Below are positions 1-9,863 of a DNA stretch of 62,642 nucleotides, piece by piece. The notes beneath the pieces were generated by a model. The model was not told the DNA's origin, ran no database searches, and saw only the letters and a list, made by a program, of their open reading frames with translations. This DNA comes from Spirobacillus cienkowskii (GTDB taxonomy: Bacteria; Bdellovibrionota_B; Oligoflexia; Silvanigrellales; Silvanigrellaceae). The translations under genes and the position numbers were made by a program. Location: assembly GCA_003339605.1 (NCBI GenBank), contig QOVW01000002.1:1-62642 (forward strand), written 5' to 3'. The stretch's first letter is position 1, and every line of letters starts with the position of its first letter.

Positions 1-12
1 AATAAGTTATAG

Positions 13-38
13 CAAAATGTTTCACGTGAAACATTTTG
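13..38. promoter_or_regulatory. parS: parS centromere site (ParB-binding palindrome)
   Basis: Positions 18-33 read TGTTTCACGTGAAACA, the 16-bp consensus parS sequence recognised by chromosomal ParB/Spo0J proteins. The palindrome extends without mismatch over 26 bp (13-38). parS sites normally lie near oriC and the parAB genes, and parAB or gid genes often precede an atp operon, so the replication origin and parAB may lie just left of the window. That last point is inference; no parA or parB is visible upstream here. Confidence 0.93.
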
Positions 39-296
39 AAAAAATTCAAAAGCTTTAGCTGCCTTTATTTTATTCTCTGACATACAAGAGATATTCTATT
101 GAGATGTAATAATTTAAAATAACTGAATAAAGCAAAACACTTTTTATATTTAAAATAAAAATTCAATAATAATAAAAATAATATTTTGTAATTATTAAAT
201 TAATCACTTTTTTAACTATCTGTATAAACTATGTAGCTTGTCTAAAAATCAAAAATTATAGACTAAAACTTTGAGAGTATGGGTAAGGAGAAAATA

Positions 297-1121
297 ATGT
301 TATTTCCACGTACAAATTTAGTTTCAAAATTAATTAAGAAAAATTTGAGTAAAGAAGTTGATCAGGTTTTTGAAATTAGCAAACAAGGTTTTGATGTGCA
401 TGTAAAAACACCATTTAAAGAAATTGAAAACATGCTTATTGAAGTTTTTAAAGTAGAATCAAATATAACCAACAAACCGTTTAGATTAATTTTAGATGCC
501 AACTCATTAAAGAATGAAATTGAAAATCAAAACACCGATCATGACATTTTTCCAATTATATACATTAGCTCCAATGAGCTTCAAAAAGGTTTTGGGTTTG
601 TTCAATTTAGTTTTTCTTCGCCAGATTGCTTATTGAGTTCTGTATCATTGGCTACTGAAGAAATTTTACGTTATTTCAATTTAAATGTATTTTTGGATGT
701 TTTTGATTCAGATGTATTATCATTACTAAAAATGATAGCAAGGTCGTATGGAATTTCTGTTTTGATTGATGCTGTGGTTCAGACCGCCTTTATTGCAGGT
801 TTTCAGGGAGATTCAAATAAAGCACTGGATTATTTAAAAATGATGCAAATTAAAAATGATGAAATTTATAGCATAAATAGCTTATCAACTGAAAAGTGCG
901 CTGAGAGATTTTTTTCATATGTGGTACTCAAAGGAGAGGATGCTCATACTTTCCTAAAGTCTAGTTTAAGTTACTATGCAGTTCGGCTTCAAGGATTTTC
1001 AATGACTAGAGCGAGCCAAGTTTTGCAAGTATCAAGAACCACTTTGCTTGAACATCTTAAGCAAGCAGAAAGACTTGGTGTATCACAGTTTTTTGAGGGT
1101 TATATTCAAACATCAATTTAA
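297..1121 (+). CDS. Fis-type helix-turn-helix protein of unknown role
   Basis: The protein has about 274 residues. The last 40 or so contain a Fis-like helix-turn-helix (MTRASQVLQVSRTTLLEHLK), the type found at the C-terminus of Fis and NtrC-family activators. The N-terminal 220 residues match no domain I recognise; there is no AAA+ Walker motif or receiver signature. An in-frame ATG lies at 279, but AAGGAG at 285-290 sits six bases before the ATG at 297, so I chose 297. The gene lies between parS and the atp operon. It may be a DNA-binding regulator or a chromosome-associated protein; its target cannot be read from sequence. Confidence 0.72.
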   Translation: MLFPRTNLVSKLIKKNLSKEVDQVFEISKQGFDVHVKTPFKEIENMLIEVFKVESNITNKPFRLILDANSLKNEIENQNTDHDIFPIIYISSNELQKGFGFVQFSFSSPDCLLSSVSLATEEILRYFNLNVFLDVFDSDVLSLLKMIARSYGISVLIDAVVQTAFIAGFQGDSNKALDYLKMMQIKNDEIYSINSLSTEKCAERFFSYVVLKGEDAHTFLKSSLSYYAVRLQGFSMTRASQVLQVSRTTLLEHLKQAERLGVSQFFEGYIQTSI

Positions 1122-1142
1122 TTATAATAAATATTTCAAATT

Positions 1143-1290
1143 ATGAGATTGAGGGCTTGCAGAAACTTAAACTTCACAGTAATAACATGGCCAGATAAAG
1201 CAACCAGTGGGTGCTTTGAAAGTTCTTAACAGAACTTTTGGAAGGAGCCTATTGTTCGGTTATTTTTTGTTTTTTTTTCTATAATTCAGC
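1143..1290 (+). promoter_or_regulatory. Candidate structured leader of the atp operon
   Basis: This stretch upstream of atpF can fold into several local hairpins. One is AAAGC...GCTTT around 1196-1217 with an inner ACC/GGT pairing. Another is AAAGTTCT/AGAACTTT at 1219-1226 and 1231-1238 with a four-base loop. A closing pairing between AGGGCT near 1150 and AGCCT at 1246-1250 would make a three-way junction. A T-rich tract at 1261-1279 and a TATAAT at 1280-1285 follow. It could be the terminator of the upstream gene, a leader RNA, or the atp promoter region; no known riboswitch class was recognised. Confidence 0.35.
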
Positions 1291-1324
1291 TTTAATATGC
1301 TGAGAAGTTGGGCTGAGGTTGTAA

Positions 1325-2326
1325 ATGGCAGGTTCATTAGATATTTATCCATTTCATGACACTGAAGGTGCTATCAGATTTGGTATTCAAATAGCAATTT
1401 TTATGATAGGGGTCATAGTTGCTCAAAAGTATATCATTACACCAGCTATAAAGTTGCATAATGAACGCAAGCGCAGAACTGTTGGAAGTGCTGAAAACTC
1501 TCGTCTTGAGGTTGAGCGAGCCCGAAAATTAGAAAATGATTATTTAAGTTCTTTAAAAAAAGGTGCGGAAGAGGCAAGAAAATTGAGAGAGCAAGAAATC
1601 AATGCTGCTCATAAATCTGCTAATGAATTAATCTTAGAAAATCAAAAAAAATCTGAAGCCTTTTTAAACTCTGTGCAAAAAAATCTTGATTTAGAAATTT
1701 CTGCAGCTAAATCAAGTCTACCAAGTCAAGTTAAAGAACTTGTCGATACAATTTATAAAAAAATTGGCATTGTAGTGGTATTGCTTATTTTAGGGTTCGG
1801 CTTCAAAAGCGAGTCTGCGATGGCGGCTTCTGCTGTTGGTGAGTTTTCTTTTTGGTACAGTGTATTTTGGCCCTATTTTCAGTTTGTTTTGTTTTTAATA
1901 GCGCTCGTTTTTTTTGCAAGAAAACCAATACTCTCTTTGCTGGAAAAAAATCGTTCAGAATTAAGAACTCGACTTTCTGAAGCAAGAGAAGCGGCAATTC
2001 TTGCTGAACGCAAGGTTAAAGAATATGAATCTAAAGTAGCCACACTTGAAAATGAAGTTAATGAGCTTAAAGAAAGAAGTCTTTTAGATGCAAAAATTGA
2101 ACGTGATAAAATTATGAGCGAAGCTGTAAAATTATCTGAATCAATTTTAAAAGATGCAGAAAGAACTGCAAAAGAACTTATAATGCGAAGCAAAGAAGAG
2201 CTTAGGCAAGAGCTTTTTAATTTAGCTCTCAATGAGGTTGAAAAATCACTTACTCCAGACGACCTTCAGAAGCTTGATTTAAAGTTAAAACTTGAAACAA
2301 TTGATGGTATTAAATCGTTAAACTAG
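1325..2326 (+). CDS. atpF: ATP synthase b subunit, tandem b'-b fusion
   Basis: This is the membrane-anchored peripheral stalk of F1Fo ATP synthase, but with 333 residues it is about twice the usual length. Residues 17-38 form a membrane segment followed by a charged coiled coil to about 140. A second hydrophobic stretch (147-160, ending in an SAMAASA sequence that looks like a signal peptide) leads into a third membrane segment (about 175-198) and a second b-type coiled coil to the end. I read this as b' and b genes fused in frame, where relatives carry separate atpX/atpF genes. GAGG lies six bases before the ATG. It is the first gene of the atp operon; no a or c subunit genes are adjacent, so they lie elsewhere. 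Confidence 0.88.
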   Translation: MAGSLDIYPFHDTEGAIRFGIQIAIFMIGVIVAQKYIITPAIKLHNERKRRTVGSAENSRLEVERARKLENDYLSSLKKGAEEARKLREQEINAAHKSANELILENQKKSEAFLNSVQKNLDLEISAAKSSLPSQVKELVDTIYKKIGIVVVLLILGFGFKSESAMAASAVGEFSFWYSVFWPYFQFVLFLIALVFFARKPILSLLEKNRSELRTRLSEAREAAILAERKVKEYESKVATLENEVNELKERSLLDAKIERDKIMSEAVKLSESILKDAERTAKELIMRSKEELRQELFNLALNEVEKSLTPDDLQKLDLKLKLETIDGIKSLN

Positions 2327-2357
2327 TTGTTAACGGTAATTTGGAGAATTCTTGGTT

Positions 2358-2924
2358 ATGAAAAAGTTTTCGGGATCATTAGCAAGGCGTTATGGAACCG
2401 CACTTTTTGAGTGTGCAGTTGAAGCTTCTAACAAAGTTGATTCTTCAATATTTGATAATTTTGTAGAAATTTCTAGCGCATTATTGGTTCAATGTGATAA
2501 AAATATGACTTCATATTTTGCAAATCCCACTCTTTCTTTTGAAGAAAAAATTAAGTTACTAGATGAAATTTTAAACAAAATTTTAATGGGAAGTAAAATT
2601 TCTTCTGAGTTTAGAGAGTTTTTGAAAATTGTAATTGCAAATCACCGTTTTTCTGAACTGACGTCAATATTAAAATACTTTTTAGCAAAAGCTGATGAGT
2701 ATCGTGGCATTACTAGAGCTAAGATTGTATCGGCAAAAAAACTTGAAGAAAGTAGTGTTACAGATTTTTCTGATGCTCTTCATAATGTTTTAAATAAAAA
2801 GGTTTTGCTAGAGACCGAAATTGATGAATCTTTACGGTCTGGATTTATAATAAAAATAGGAAATACTAATGTAGATGCGAGCTTACGTTCTCGTCTTTTG
2901 AATCTTAAAGAGTCTTTGAGTTAG
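2358..2924 (+). CDS. atpH: ATP synthase F1 subunit delta
   Basis: Subunit delta (188 residues) joins the b stalk to the top of the F1 alpha/beta hexamer. The opening [14 protein letters not shown] and the C-terminal part, with [14 protein letters not shown], are typical of OSCP/delta. The last residues, [20 protein letters not shown], match the family's conserved end. A TTG at 2352 is also in frame, and GGAG at 2343-2346 is closer to it; I prefer the ATG at 2358, but either could be used. The gene follows atpF directly and precedes atpA by 11 bases. Confidence 0.93.
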   Translation: MKKFSGSLARRYGTALFECAVEASNKVDSSIFDNFVEISSALLVQCDKNMTSYFANPTLSFEEKIKLLDEILNKILMGSKISSEFREFLKIVIANHRFSELTSILKYFLAKADEYRGITRAKIVSAKKLEESSVTDFSDALHNVLNKKVLLETEIDESLRSGFIIKIGNTNVDASLRSRLLNLKESLS

Positions 2925-2935
2925 GAGTTAAATTC

Positions 2936-4462
2936 ATGGAGCATATCCGGGTTGATGAAATAAGCCAATTATTAAAACAAAAAATTCAAGCTTTTGGACG
3001 AAGGGCAGAAGTTTCTGAAACTGGCACTGTAGTGTCAATTGCAGATGGTATGGCTCGTATTTACGGCTTAGAAAAAGCTATGGTTAGTGAACTTATTCAA
3101 TTTGAAAATGGTATTAAAGGGATTGTTCTTAACCTAGAAGAAGATAATGTTGGTGTTGCTGTATTTTCAGGTTCTGAGTCTATTCGAGAAGGCATGCAAG
3201 TTCGTCGAACTGGTAAGGTTAATAGTGTTTCTGTTGGCCACCAGCTTCTTGGAAGAGTTGTGAACGCTCTTGGTGAACCTATCGATGGTTTGGGAGAGTT
3301 AAATACAACTGAAGTTGCTCCTGTTGAAGTGAAAGCTCCTGGTATTATGGCTCGTAAAAGTGTTCATGAACCTCTTCAAACAGGAATTAAATCTATTGAC
3401 TCTATGATTCCAATTGGTAGAGGTCAGCGTGAATTAATTATTGGAGACAGGCAAACAGGTAAAACTGCAATTGCTGTTGATACCATTATTAATCAAAAAG
3501 GTAGTGGCGTTAAATGTATTTATGTTGCAATTGGTCAAAAATATTCAACAATTGCTCAGGTCGTTGAAAAACTACGTCGTGCTGGTGCATTAGAATATAC
3601 AACAATTGTTGTTGCAGGAGCTTCTGAGGCAGCAACTTTACAATTTATGGCGCCTTATACTGGTTGTACAATTGGTGAATATTTTAGAGATCGCGGAGAG
3701 CACGCTGTTGTATTTTATGATGATCTTACAAAACATGCGCAAGCTTATCGCGAATTGTCATTGTTATTAAGAAGACCTCCAGGACGTGAAGCGTATCCTG
3801 GTGATGTATTTTATTTGCATAGTCGTTTGCTTGAGAGAGCGTGTAAACTTAATGATGAACTTGGGGCTGGTAGTTTAACAGCATTTCCAATTATTGAAAC
3901 GCAAGCTAATGATATTTCTGCATACATTCCAACAAACGTTATTTCCATTACTGATGGACAAATTTTTCTTGAAGCAGACTTATTCAATGCAGGTATGAGA
4001 CCAGCAGTTAACGCAGGTTTATCAGTATCTCGTGTTGGTGGCGCAGCTCAAACGGGTGCAATGAAACAGGTTGCCGGTAACCTTCGTCTTGAATTGGCTC
4101 AGTACCGTGAGTTAGCTGCATTTTCGCAGTTTGGTTCTGATCTTGATGCTGCAACGCGTAAGCAAATTAGCCGTGGTCAGCGACTCACTGAATTGCTTAA
4201 GCAAGCTCAGTACTCTCCATTATCTATGGAAAAACAAGTTCTTACTATTTTTGCTGCAATTAATGGTTATCTCGACAATATTGAAGTGCGCCATGTGGGT
4301 ACATTTGAACGCCAAATGTTGAATTATTTTGAAGCAGCACATAAGAAAGTATTAGAGCAAATCGCAACAGGTAAAAAAATGAGTAATGAATTGCAAGCGG
4401 AAATTAAAAAAGCCCTTGACGAATTTGTAAAGAGGTTTGAGCCAAATGCCAGCAAGTCTTAA
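2936..4462 (+). CDS. atpA: ATP synthase F1 subunit alpha
   Basis: This is the non-catalytic nucleotide-binding subunit of the F1 hexamer. It has 508 residues, normal for the family, with Walker A GDRQTGKT at 170-177 and the alpha/beta signature later ([17 protein letters not shown]). The start follows a GGAG that overlaps the stop region of atpH. Its last 17 bases overlap the preferred atpG start, which suggests translational coupling. Nothing in the sequence looks damaged or unusual. Confidence 0.98.
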   Translation: MEHIRVDEISQLLKQKIQAFGRRAEVSETGTVVSIADGMARIYGLEKAMVSELIQFENGIKGIVLNLEEDNVGVAVFSGSESIREGMQVRRTGKVNSVSVGHQLLGRVVNALGEPIDGLGELNTTEVAPVEVKAPGIMARKSVHEPLQTGIKSIDSMIPIGRGQRELIIGDRQTGKTAIAVDTIINQKGSGVKCIYVAIGQKYSTIAQVVEKLRRAGALEYTTIVVAGASEAATLQFMAPYTGCTIGEYFRDRGEHAVVFYDDLTKHAQAYRELSLLLRRPPGREAYPGDVFYLHSRLLERACKLNDELGAGSLTAFPIIETQANDISAYIPTNVISITDGQIFLEADLFNAGMRPAVNAGLSVSRVGGAAQTGAMKQVAGNLRLELAQYRELAAFSQFGSDLDAATRKQISRGQRLTELLKQAQYSPLSMEKQVLTIFAAINGYLDNIEVRHVGTFERQMLNYFEAAHKKVLEQIATGKKMSNELQAEIKKALDEFVKRFEPNASKS

Positions 4463-5384
4463 GGATCTTCGCAATAAAATAAAAAGCGTTAAGGGAACCC
4501 AACAAATTACTAAGGCAATGAAGTTGGTTTCTGCTACAAAATTTGGCCGAGCTCAGCACAATGTCGTGAATGCTAGGCCTTACGCCCAGTCATTATCTCA
4601 GCTTACTTCAAGAATTGCAGGTGTTGCAAACGATGCATCAAACCATCCTTTGATGCAAACCTCTTCGTGTAAAAATGCAATTGTTCTTGTTATTTCTTCT
4701 GAAAGAGGATTATGCGGTGGCTATAATGCTAACGTTACTAAACATGCAATAAAAACTGTTTCTGACCTTGAAGAAGAGGGTTACAAAGTAACTACTGTAT
4801 GCATTGGAAAAAAGGCGCTTCAGTTCTTGAGTCGAAAAAGAAAACAAGTTTCTAAAGGCAAAGACGACATAGTTTATGTTTCAGAAGAACAGTATAGTGC
4901 TAATCCCTCAATGCTAATGTCTGAAAGTGGTTTAGTTTCTATAGCGACACATTTTGACAAACCAACAAATGCGTCAGCGATGCGTTTGTCCGAAGCGTTT
5001 GGTAAACTTTATTCAGATGGTAAAATTGGTAAATTTCTTGTTGTCTATAATAAATTTCAATCTGCTATGTCTCAGACTCCAACATCTGAAGTTGTTTTGC
5101 CGCTTCATATTGATGCTGCATCAGTTGATGCAGAGCCTATATTTGAACCTGAAGTTGATGAATTGCTTACTTTTGTTATTCCGCGTTACATGACTTCGAG
5201 AGTTTTTCAAACTCTTTTAGAAGCAATTGCCAGTGAACACGGCGCAAGAATGACTGCAATGGATAATGCTACTCGCAATGCTAAGGAAATGGAAAGAAAG
5301 CTTCAGATTACTTATCAGCGTGCTAGACAGGCAGCAATTACTAAAGAACTTATTGAAATTATAAGCGGTGCAGAAGCATTGTAA
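4446..5384 (+). CDS. atpG: ATP synthase F1 subunit gamma
   Basis: Gamma is the central rotor shaft of F1. The N-terminal helix [20 protein letters not shown] and the C-terminal helix with [18 protein letters not shown] are family hallmarks. A TTG at 4437 is in frame, but AGAGG at 4431-4435 lies almost against it, whereas it is ten bases from the ATG at 4446, giving a 312-residue protein. That is slightly longer than the usual 286-295. The gene overlaps the end of atpA by 17 bases. Confidence 0.96.
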   Translation: MPASLKDLRNKIKSVKGTQQITKAMKLVSATKFGRAQHNVVNARPYAQSLSQLTSRIAGVANDASNHPLMQTSSCKNAIVLVISSERGLCGGYNANVTKHAIKTVSDLEEEGYKVTTVCIGKKALQFLSRKRKQVSKGKDDIVYVSEEQYSANPSMLMSESGLVSIATHFDKPTNASAMRLSEAFGKLYSDGKIGKFLVVYNKFQSAMSQTPTSEVVLPLHIDAASVDAEPIFEPEVDELLTFVIPRYMTSRVFQTLLEAIASEHGARMTAMDNATRNAKEMERKLQITYQRARQAAITKELIEIISGAEAL

Positions 5385-5390
5385 AATTAA

Positions 5391-6821
<1,431 letters not shown>

Positions 6822-6838
6822 TTGGGAGTTAAGTTATT

Positions 6839-7294
6839 ATGGCAGAATCAAAAGGAAATATGAGAGTTGTTATTTTAACTCCCTACAAGCGACTTTTCGA
6901 TCTTTCTGGGGTTACGGAACTCTATTTTCCCATTGAAAATGGTGTTATTGGGGTTTTGCCTGGGCATGCTCCAATGGTGACTGCAGTTGGAACAGGTATA
7001 TTGATTTATACTCAGAATGATGTTTCTGGCTTTTTTAAAGTTTCTGGTGGTGTTGCTGAAGTCACTGGTGGTTCTGTCACTTTATTGGTTGATGTTGCTG
7101 AAGATGCATCTCAAATTGATTTGGAAAGAGCAAGAAAAGCTTTAGAAAGAGCCGAGAGTCGTTTGAATACAAAAACCTCCGACAGTGAGCTTGATACGAA
7201 ACGCGCTGAGTTTGCACGTTTAAAAGCGCTTTCTCGAATTCAAGCTTCAGAATTAAATAAAAACAAACAATCTCAAACTAGTAAACCTGAATGA
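6839..7294 (+). CDS. atpC: ATP synthase F1 subunit epsilon
   Basis: Epsilon is the small rotor subunit that contacts gamma and the c-ring and can inhibit ATP hydrolysis. Residues 10-95 form the beta-sandwich, with ENGVIGVLPGHAPMVTAV typical of the family. A helical, charged C-terminal domain follows (about 96-140, AEDASQIDLERARKALERAE). At 151 residues it is slightly longer than average because of a polar tail. It is the last gene of the operon, with a terminator about 70 bases downstream. Confidence 0.95.
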   Translation: MAESKGNMRVVILTPYKRLFDLSGVTELYFPIENGVIGVLPGHAPMVTAVGTGILIYTQNDVSGFFKVSGGVAEVTGGSVTLLVDVAEDASQIDLERARKALERAESRLNTKTSDSELDTKRAEFARLKALSRIQASELNKNKQSQTSKPE

Positions 7295-7365
7295 GTTAAC
7301 CACCTGAAGTAATTTTTTTGATGTTTTAAGTTGCCTGAAACAGTTATTGTTCTGGTTAATATGTT

Positions 7366-7407
7366 AGAATAAAAGGAAGGGTTTTATCTCTTCCTTTTAT
7401 TCTTTTA
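7366..7407 (+). terminator. Rho-independent terminator of the atp operon
   Basis: A perfect 14-bp stem (AGAATAAAAGGAAG at 7366-7379 with CTTCCTTTTATTCT at 7390-7403) encloses a ten-base loop and is followed by a short T run. It ends only about 15 bases before the next gene, so that gene must be read from inside this region or by readthrough. Confidence 0.85.
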
Positions 7408-7421
7408 TAACGGTGTGAACA

Positions 7422-8852
7422 ATGGCGTCCCAGTTATCTTATGTTGAAGATTCAAATGCGAAAAGTAGCTACGATATAATTTGGCTAGTTATTGATTCGC
7501 GTACTGCTCAATATGGAGTTGTGTCTGGTATTTCGCGTTTTGTTATAGGGTTGACAACAGCATTAGTTCGTGAACTAAACGTCAGAAAACAAGAAATTTT
7601 TCAAAATAATAAAAGATTAAAACTTTTAATTGTTTCAAAATCTGAACCAGCTCAATGGGTTATTGAATTGGTTCATAAATATCCAAATATTGTGTCTTTT
7701 TGGAGTGGTGGTCCTGGATCATTACAAAAGTCATACGATAAACCAATTTGGCTATGGTCTACGTTTGCTTTAAAACGTATACAGAAGTTAACTAATAATC
7801 AGGTAATTTGGCTTGCTCCTGCAAATTTTGATAGACCTTTGTTTATTTCAAGAAATAATATGTCTTCAAGGGTGATTCAGGTTGTTCATGATAATATTCC
7901 TTTTTTACCAGTTAAAGGTATTGGCTACTTTTTTAAGAGACAGTTTCGTTTTTTAGTAAAAAGAACTTTAGCGAGATTGCCATTTGTCACGACAGTATCT
8001 CAACATTCTGCAAAAGCATTACAAAATATCGTAAAAAAAAGAACGACTCCATTATATGTAATTAGTAATGCAGTCGATTCAATTTTTGGCAACGAAAAAA
8101 GAATAATTGATTTAGATATTATAGTTTCAAGGAGAAAAATTTTTATTGAAAAAGTATCTATAGAAAAGGATGCTGAAAAGCTAAATTATATTTTTGATAA
8201 AATTGGAAAATCAAATTGGGTTCTTGGCGTTGGAATGAATCAAAAGTATAAATCTTGGGAAGTTGCATATCAGGCTGTTTTAAAGGTTGTAAATGATTCG
8301 CAACTTGACGTTTGGTTTGTAAGAGTTGGAGCTGATCCTAAAGAAATTTCGAGCTATGTAAAAAAATGTGTTCCTAAAGAAATTGGAAAAATTAAGCTTT
8401 TTGAAAATCTTAGAATAATTGTTTTACCTATTTTAATTGATGCAGAATTAGCAGAAATTTATAGAATTTCGACTTTGCTAATTCTCCCCTCTGTTGCAGA
8501 AGGTTTTGGGTTACCACCTTTAGAAGCTGCATTAAGTGGTACTCCAGTCATTTTTAGAAGTTCTACGGCAGTCGATCAGCATTTTCCATCTGGAAATCTT
8601 CCAAATAATTATTGGTGTCCAATTGATTCTGGTTATTTATCGATTTGGGCTAAGCAAATCGAAAAAATGCTCACTGATAAAAAAGATTCAGAATTTTACA
8701 AAAATTTACATAATTCTTCTTCAACGCGAGAGTTTATTGTAGAAAAAAGTCATAGCTCAAACTTTGAGTGGAGAGACTCTGCAATTTCTCTACTAGAATG
8801 GTTATTTAAGGATGATGGAATTATAAATAAATTTAATAGAAAAAACTTTTAA
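7422..8852 (+). CDS. Glycosyltransferase family 4
   Basis: This is a 476-residue retaining glycosyltransferase with a GT-B fold. The C-terminal half carries the E-x7-E motif of GT4 enzymes (EGFGLPPLE, within SVAEGFGLPPLEAALSGTPV), which binds the nucleotide-sugar donor. The N-terminal half (YGVVSGISRFVIGLTTAL) resembles the acceptor domain of exopolysaccharide or lipopolysaccharide enzymes. There is no signal peptide. It starts right after the atp terminator and is followed by one uncharacterised gene. Donor and acceptor cannot be read from sequence; a role in surface polysaccharide is the most likely. Confidence 0.85.
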   Translation: MASQLSYVEDSNAKSSYDIIWLVIDSRTAQYGVVSGISRFVIGLTTALVRELNVRKQEIFQNNKRLKLLIVSKSEPAQWVIELVHKYPNIVSFWSGGPGSLQKSYDKPIWLWSTFALKRIQKLTNNQVIWLAPANFDRPLFISRNNMSSRVIQVVHDNIPFLPVKGIGYFFKRQFRFLVKRTLARLPFVTTVSQHSAKALQNIVKKRTTPLYVISNAVDSIFGNEKRIIDLDIIVSRRKIFIEKVSIEKDAEKLNYIFDKIGKSNWVLGVGMNQKYKSWEVAYQAVLKVVNDSQLDVWFVRVGADPKEISSYVKKCVPKEIGKIKLFENLRIIVLPILIDAELAEIYRISTLLILPSVAEGFGLPPLEAALSGTPVIFRSSTAVDQHFPSGNLPNNYWCPIDSGYLSIWAKQIEKMLTDKKDSEFYKNLHNSSSTREFIVEKSHSSNFEWRDSAISLLEWLFKDDGIINKFNRKNF

Positions 8853-8900
8853 ATCATAATTTAAATTATATTATTTACAATATAAAACCTGGAGTTATCA

Positions 8901-9863
8901 ATGAAAATTGGTGTGTTTTTTTGGGGTTTTAAAGATCTTGGTTTAGTAGCTGATTGTGCTAAAATAATTAAAGATAAGCATGATGTGAAAGATTTTTATG
9001 TTCAAATTTCGGTAAATCAAAAAACTATATCATTACTTGATGTTTTTCCAGAAGAAATTATTAGATCAGAAATAGATGACTTTAACATTTTATATAAATG
9101 GCTTATAAAAAACCATAAAAAAAATATTATTATAGTTATGGATTTTTGGAGTTTATTAACAATAAAAGATTTTTCTAATAGGGTTGATATCTTAAAAAAA
9201 ATATTTAATGAACCTTTTAGTTTTTTATTATGTTGTCCAAAGAAATATTATGAATATTATACCGGAATTTATGATAAAGTATTACTAAGTATAGCAGAAA
9301 AAACTCAAGATTATTTTAAAAATTTATATATTTTGAATGATATATCTTTAAATTGCCTATCAAATATGTTTTTACTTACTTTTCCTCCCATGCTTTCTTT
9401 ATTGAATGAAGTTTGTAGGCAAGATTTTTTTAGTATTAAAAAAATAAGTGTTTTTAAGTTTATCCCATCATTGATTAATGATTATCCATCCCAATATTTA
9501 AGTAAGCAGGGTTTTTTAAATGGTTTAAACAAAAAAATTGGAGAAATAACAGAAACATTTCAAGGTATAAAAAACTTAGGGCAAAAACAAATAATTTTTG
9601 AATCAACGCTGGAATCAGATTCTTTAAACATATTTTATAAAAATCATGCAAATATTAAAAAACGTTTTGATAAAGGAGTTTTAATATTAAGTTCTATTGA
9701 AAGATTTTATAAATTAAATACAAAAGAAGATACAAAATTCCTTTTGTGGCTAATATATTTGTCGATATTAGAATGTAAAGAAGAAGTTATGCAAGTCAGT
9801 AACTTAAAGCAAAAAAAATTTTACATTCAGTCAAAAAATATATTTTCAAATATTCCTTTGTGA
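8901..9863 (+). CDS. Uncharacterised 320-residue protein
   Basis: I do not recognise this protein. It begins MKIGVFFWGFKDLGLVADCAKI, which reads like the first beta-alpha unit of a Rossmann-like fold, and it is rich in Lys, Ile, Phe and Asn. There is no signal peptide and no clear membrane segment. CTGGAG stands before the ATG. Its codon use is more AT-rich than the upstream operon. It follows the glycosyltransferase by 48 bases, so the two may be co-transcribed in surface polysaccharide work. Its 3' end overlaps the convergent ftsZ by 18 bases. Confidence 0.6.
   Translation: MKIGVFFWGFKDLGLVADCAKIIKDKHDVKDFYVQISVNQKTISLLDVFPEEIIRSEIDDFNILYKWLIKNHKKNIIIVMDFWSLLTIKDFSNRVDILKKIFNEPFSFLLCCPKKYYEYYTGIYDKVLLSIAEKTQDYFKNLYILNDISLNCLSNMFLLTFPPMLSLLNEVCRQDFFSIKKISVFKFIPSLINDYPSQYLSKQGFLNGLNKKIGEITETFQGIKNLGQKQIIFESTLESDSLNIFYKNHANIKKRFDKGVLILSSIERFYKLNTKEDTKFLLWLIYLSILECKEEVMQVSNLKQKKFYIQSKNIFSNIPL

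Noticed and set aside
1803-2232. Open frames on the minus strand inside atpF
   Set aside because: They lie opposite a clear ATP synthase gene, are low in complexity and have no ribosome site; they are shadows.
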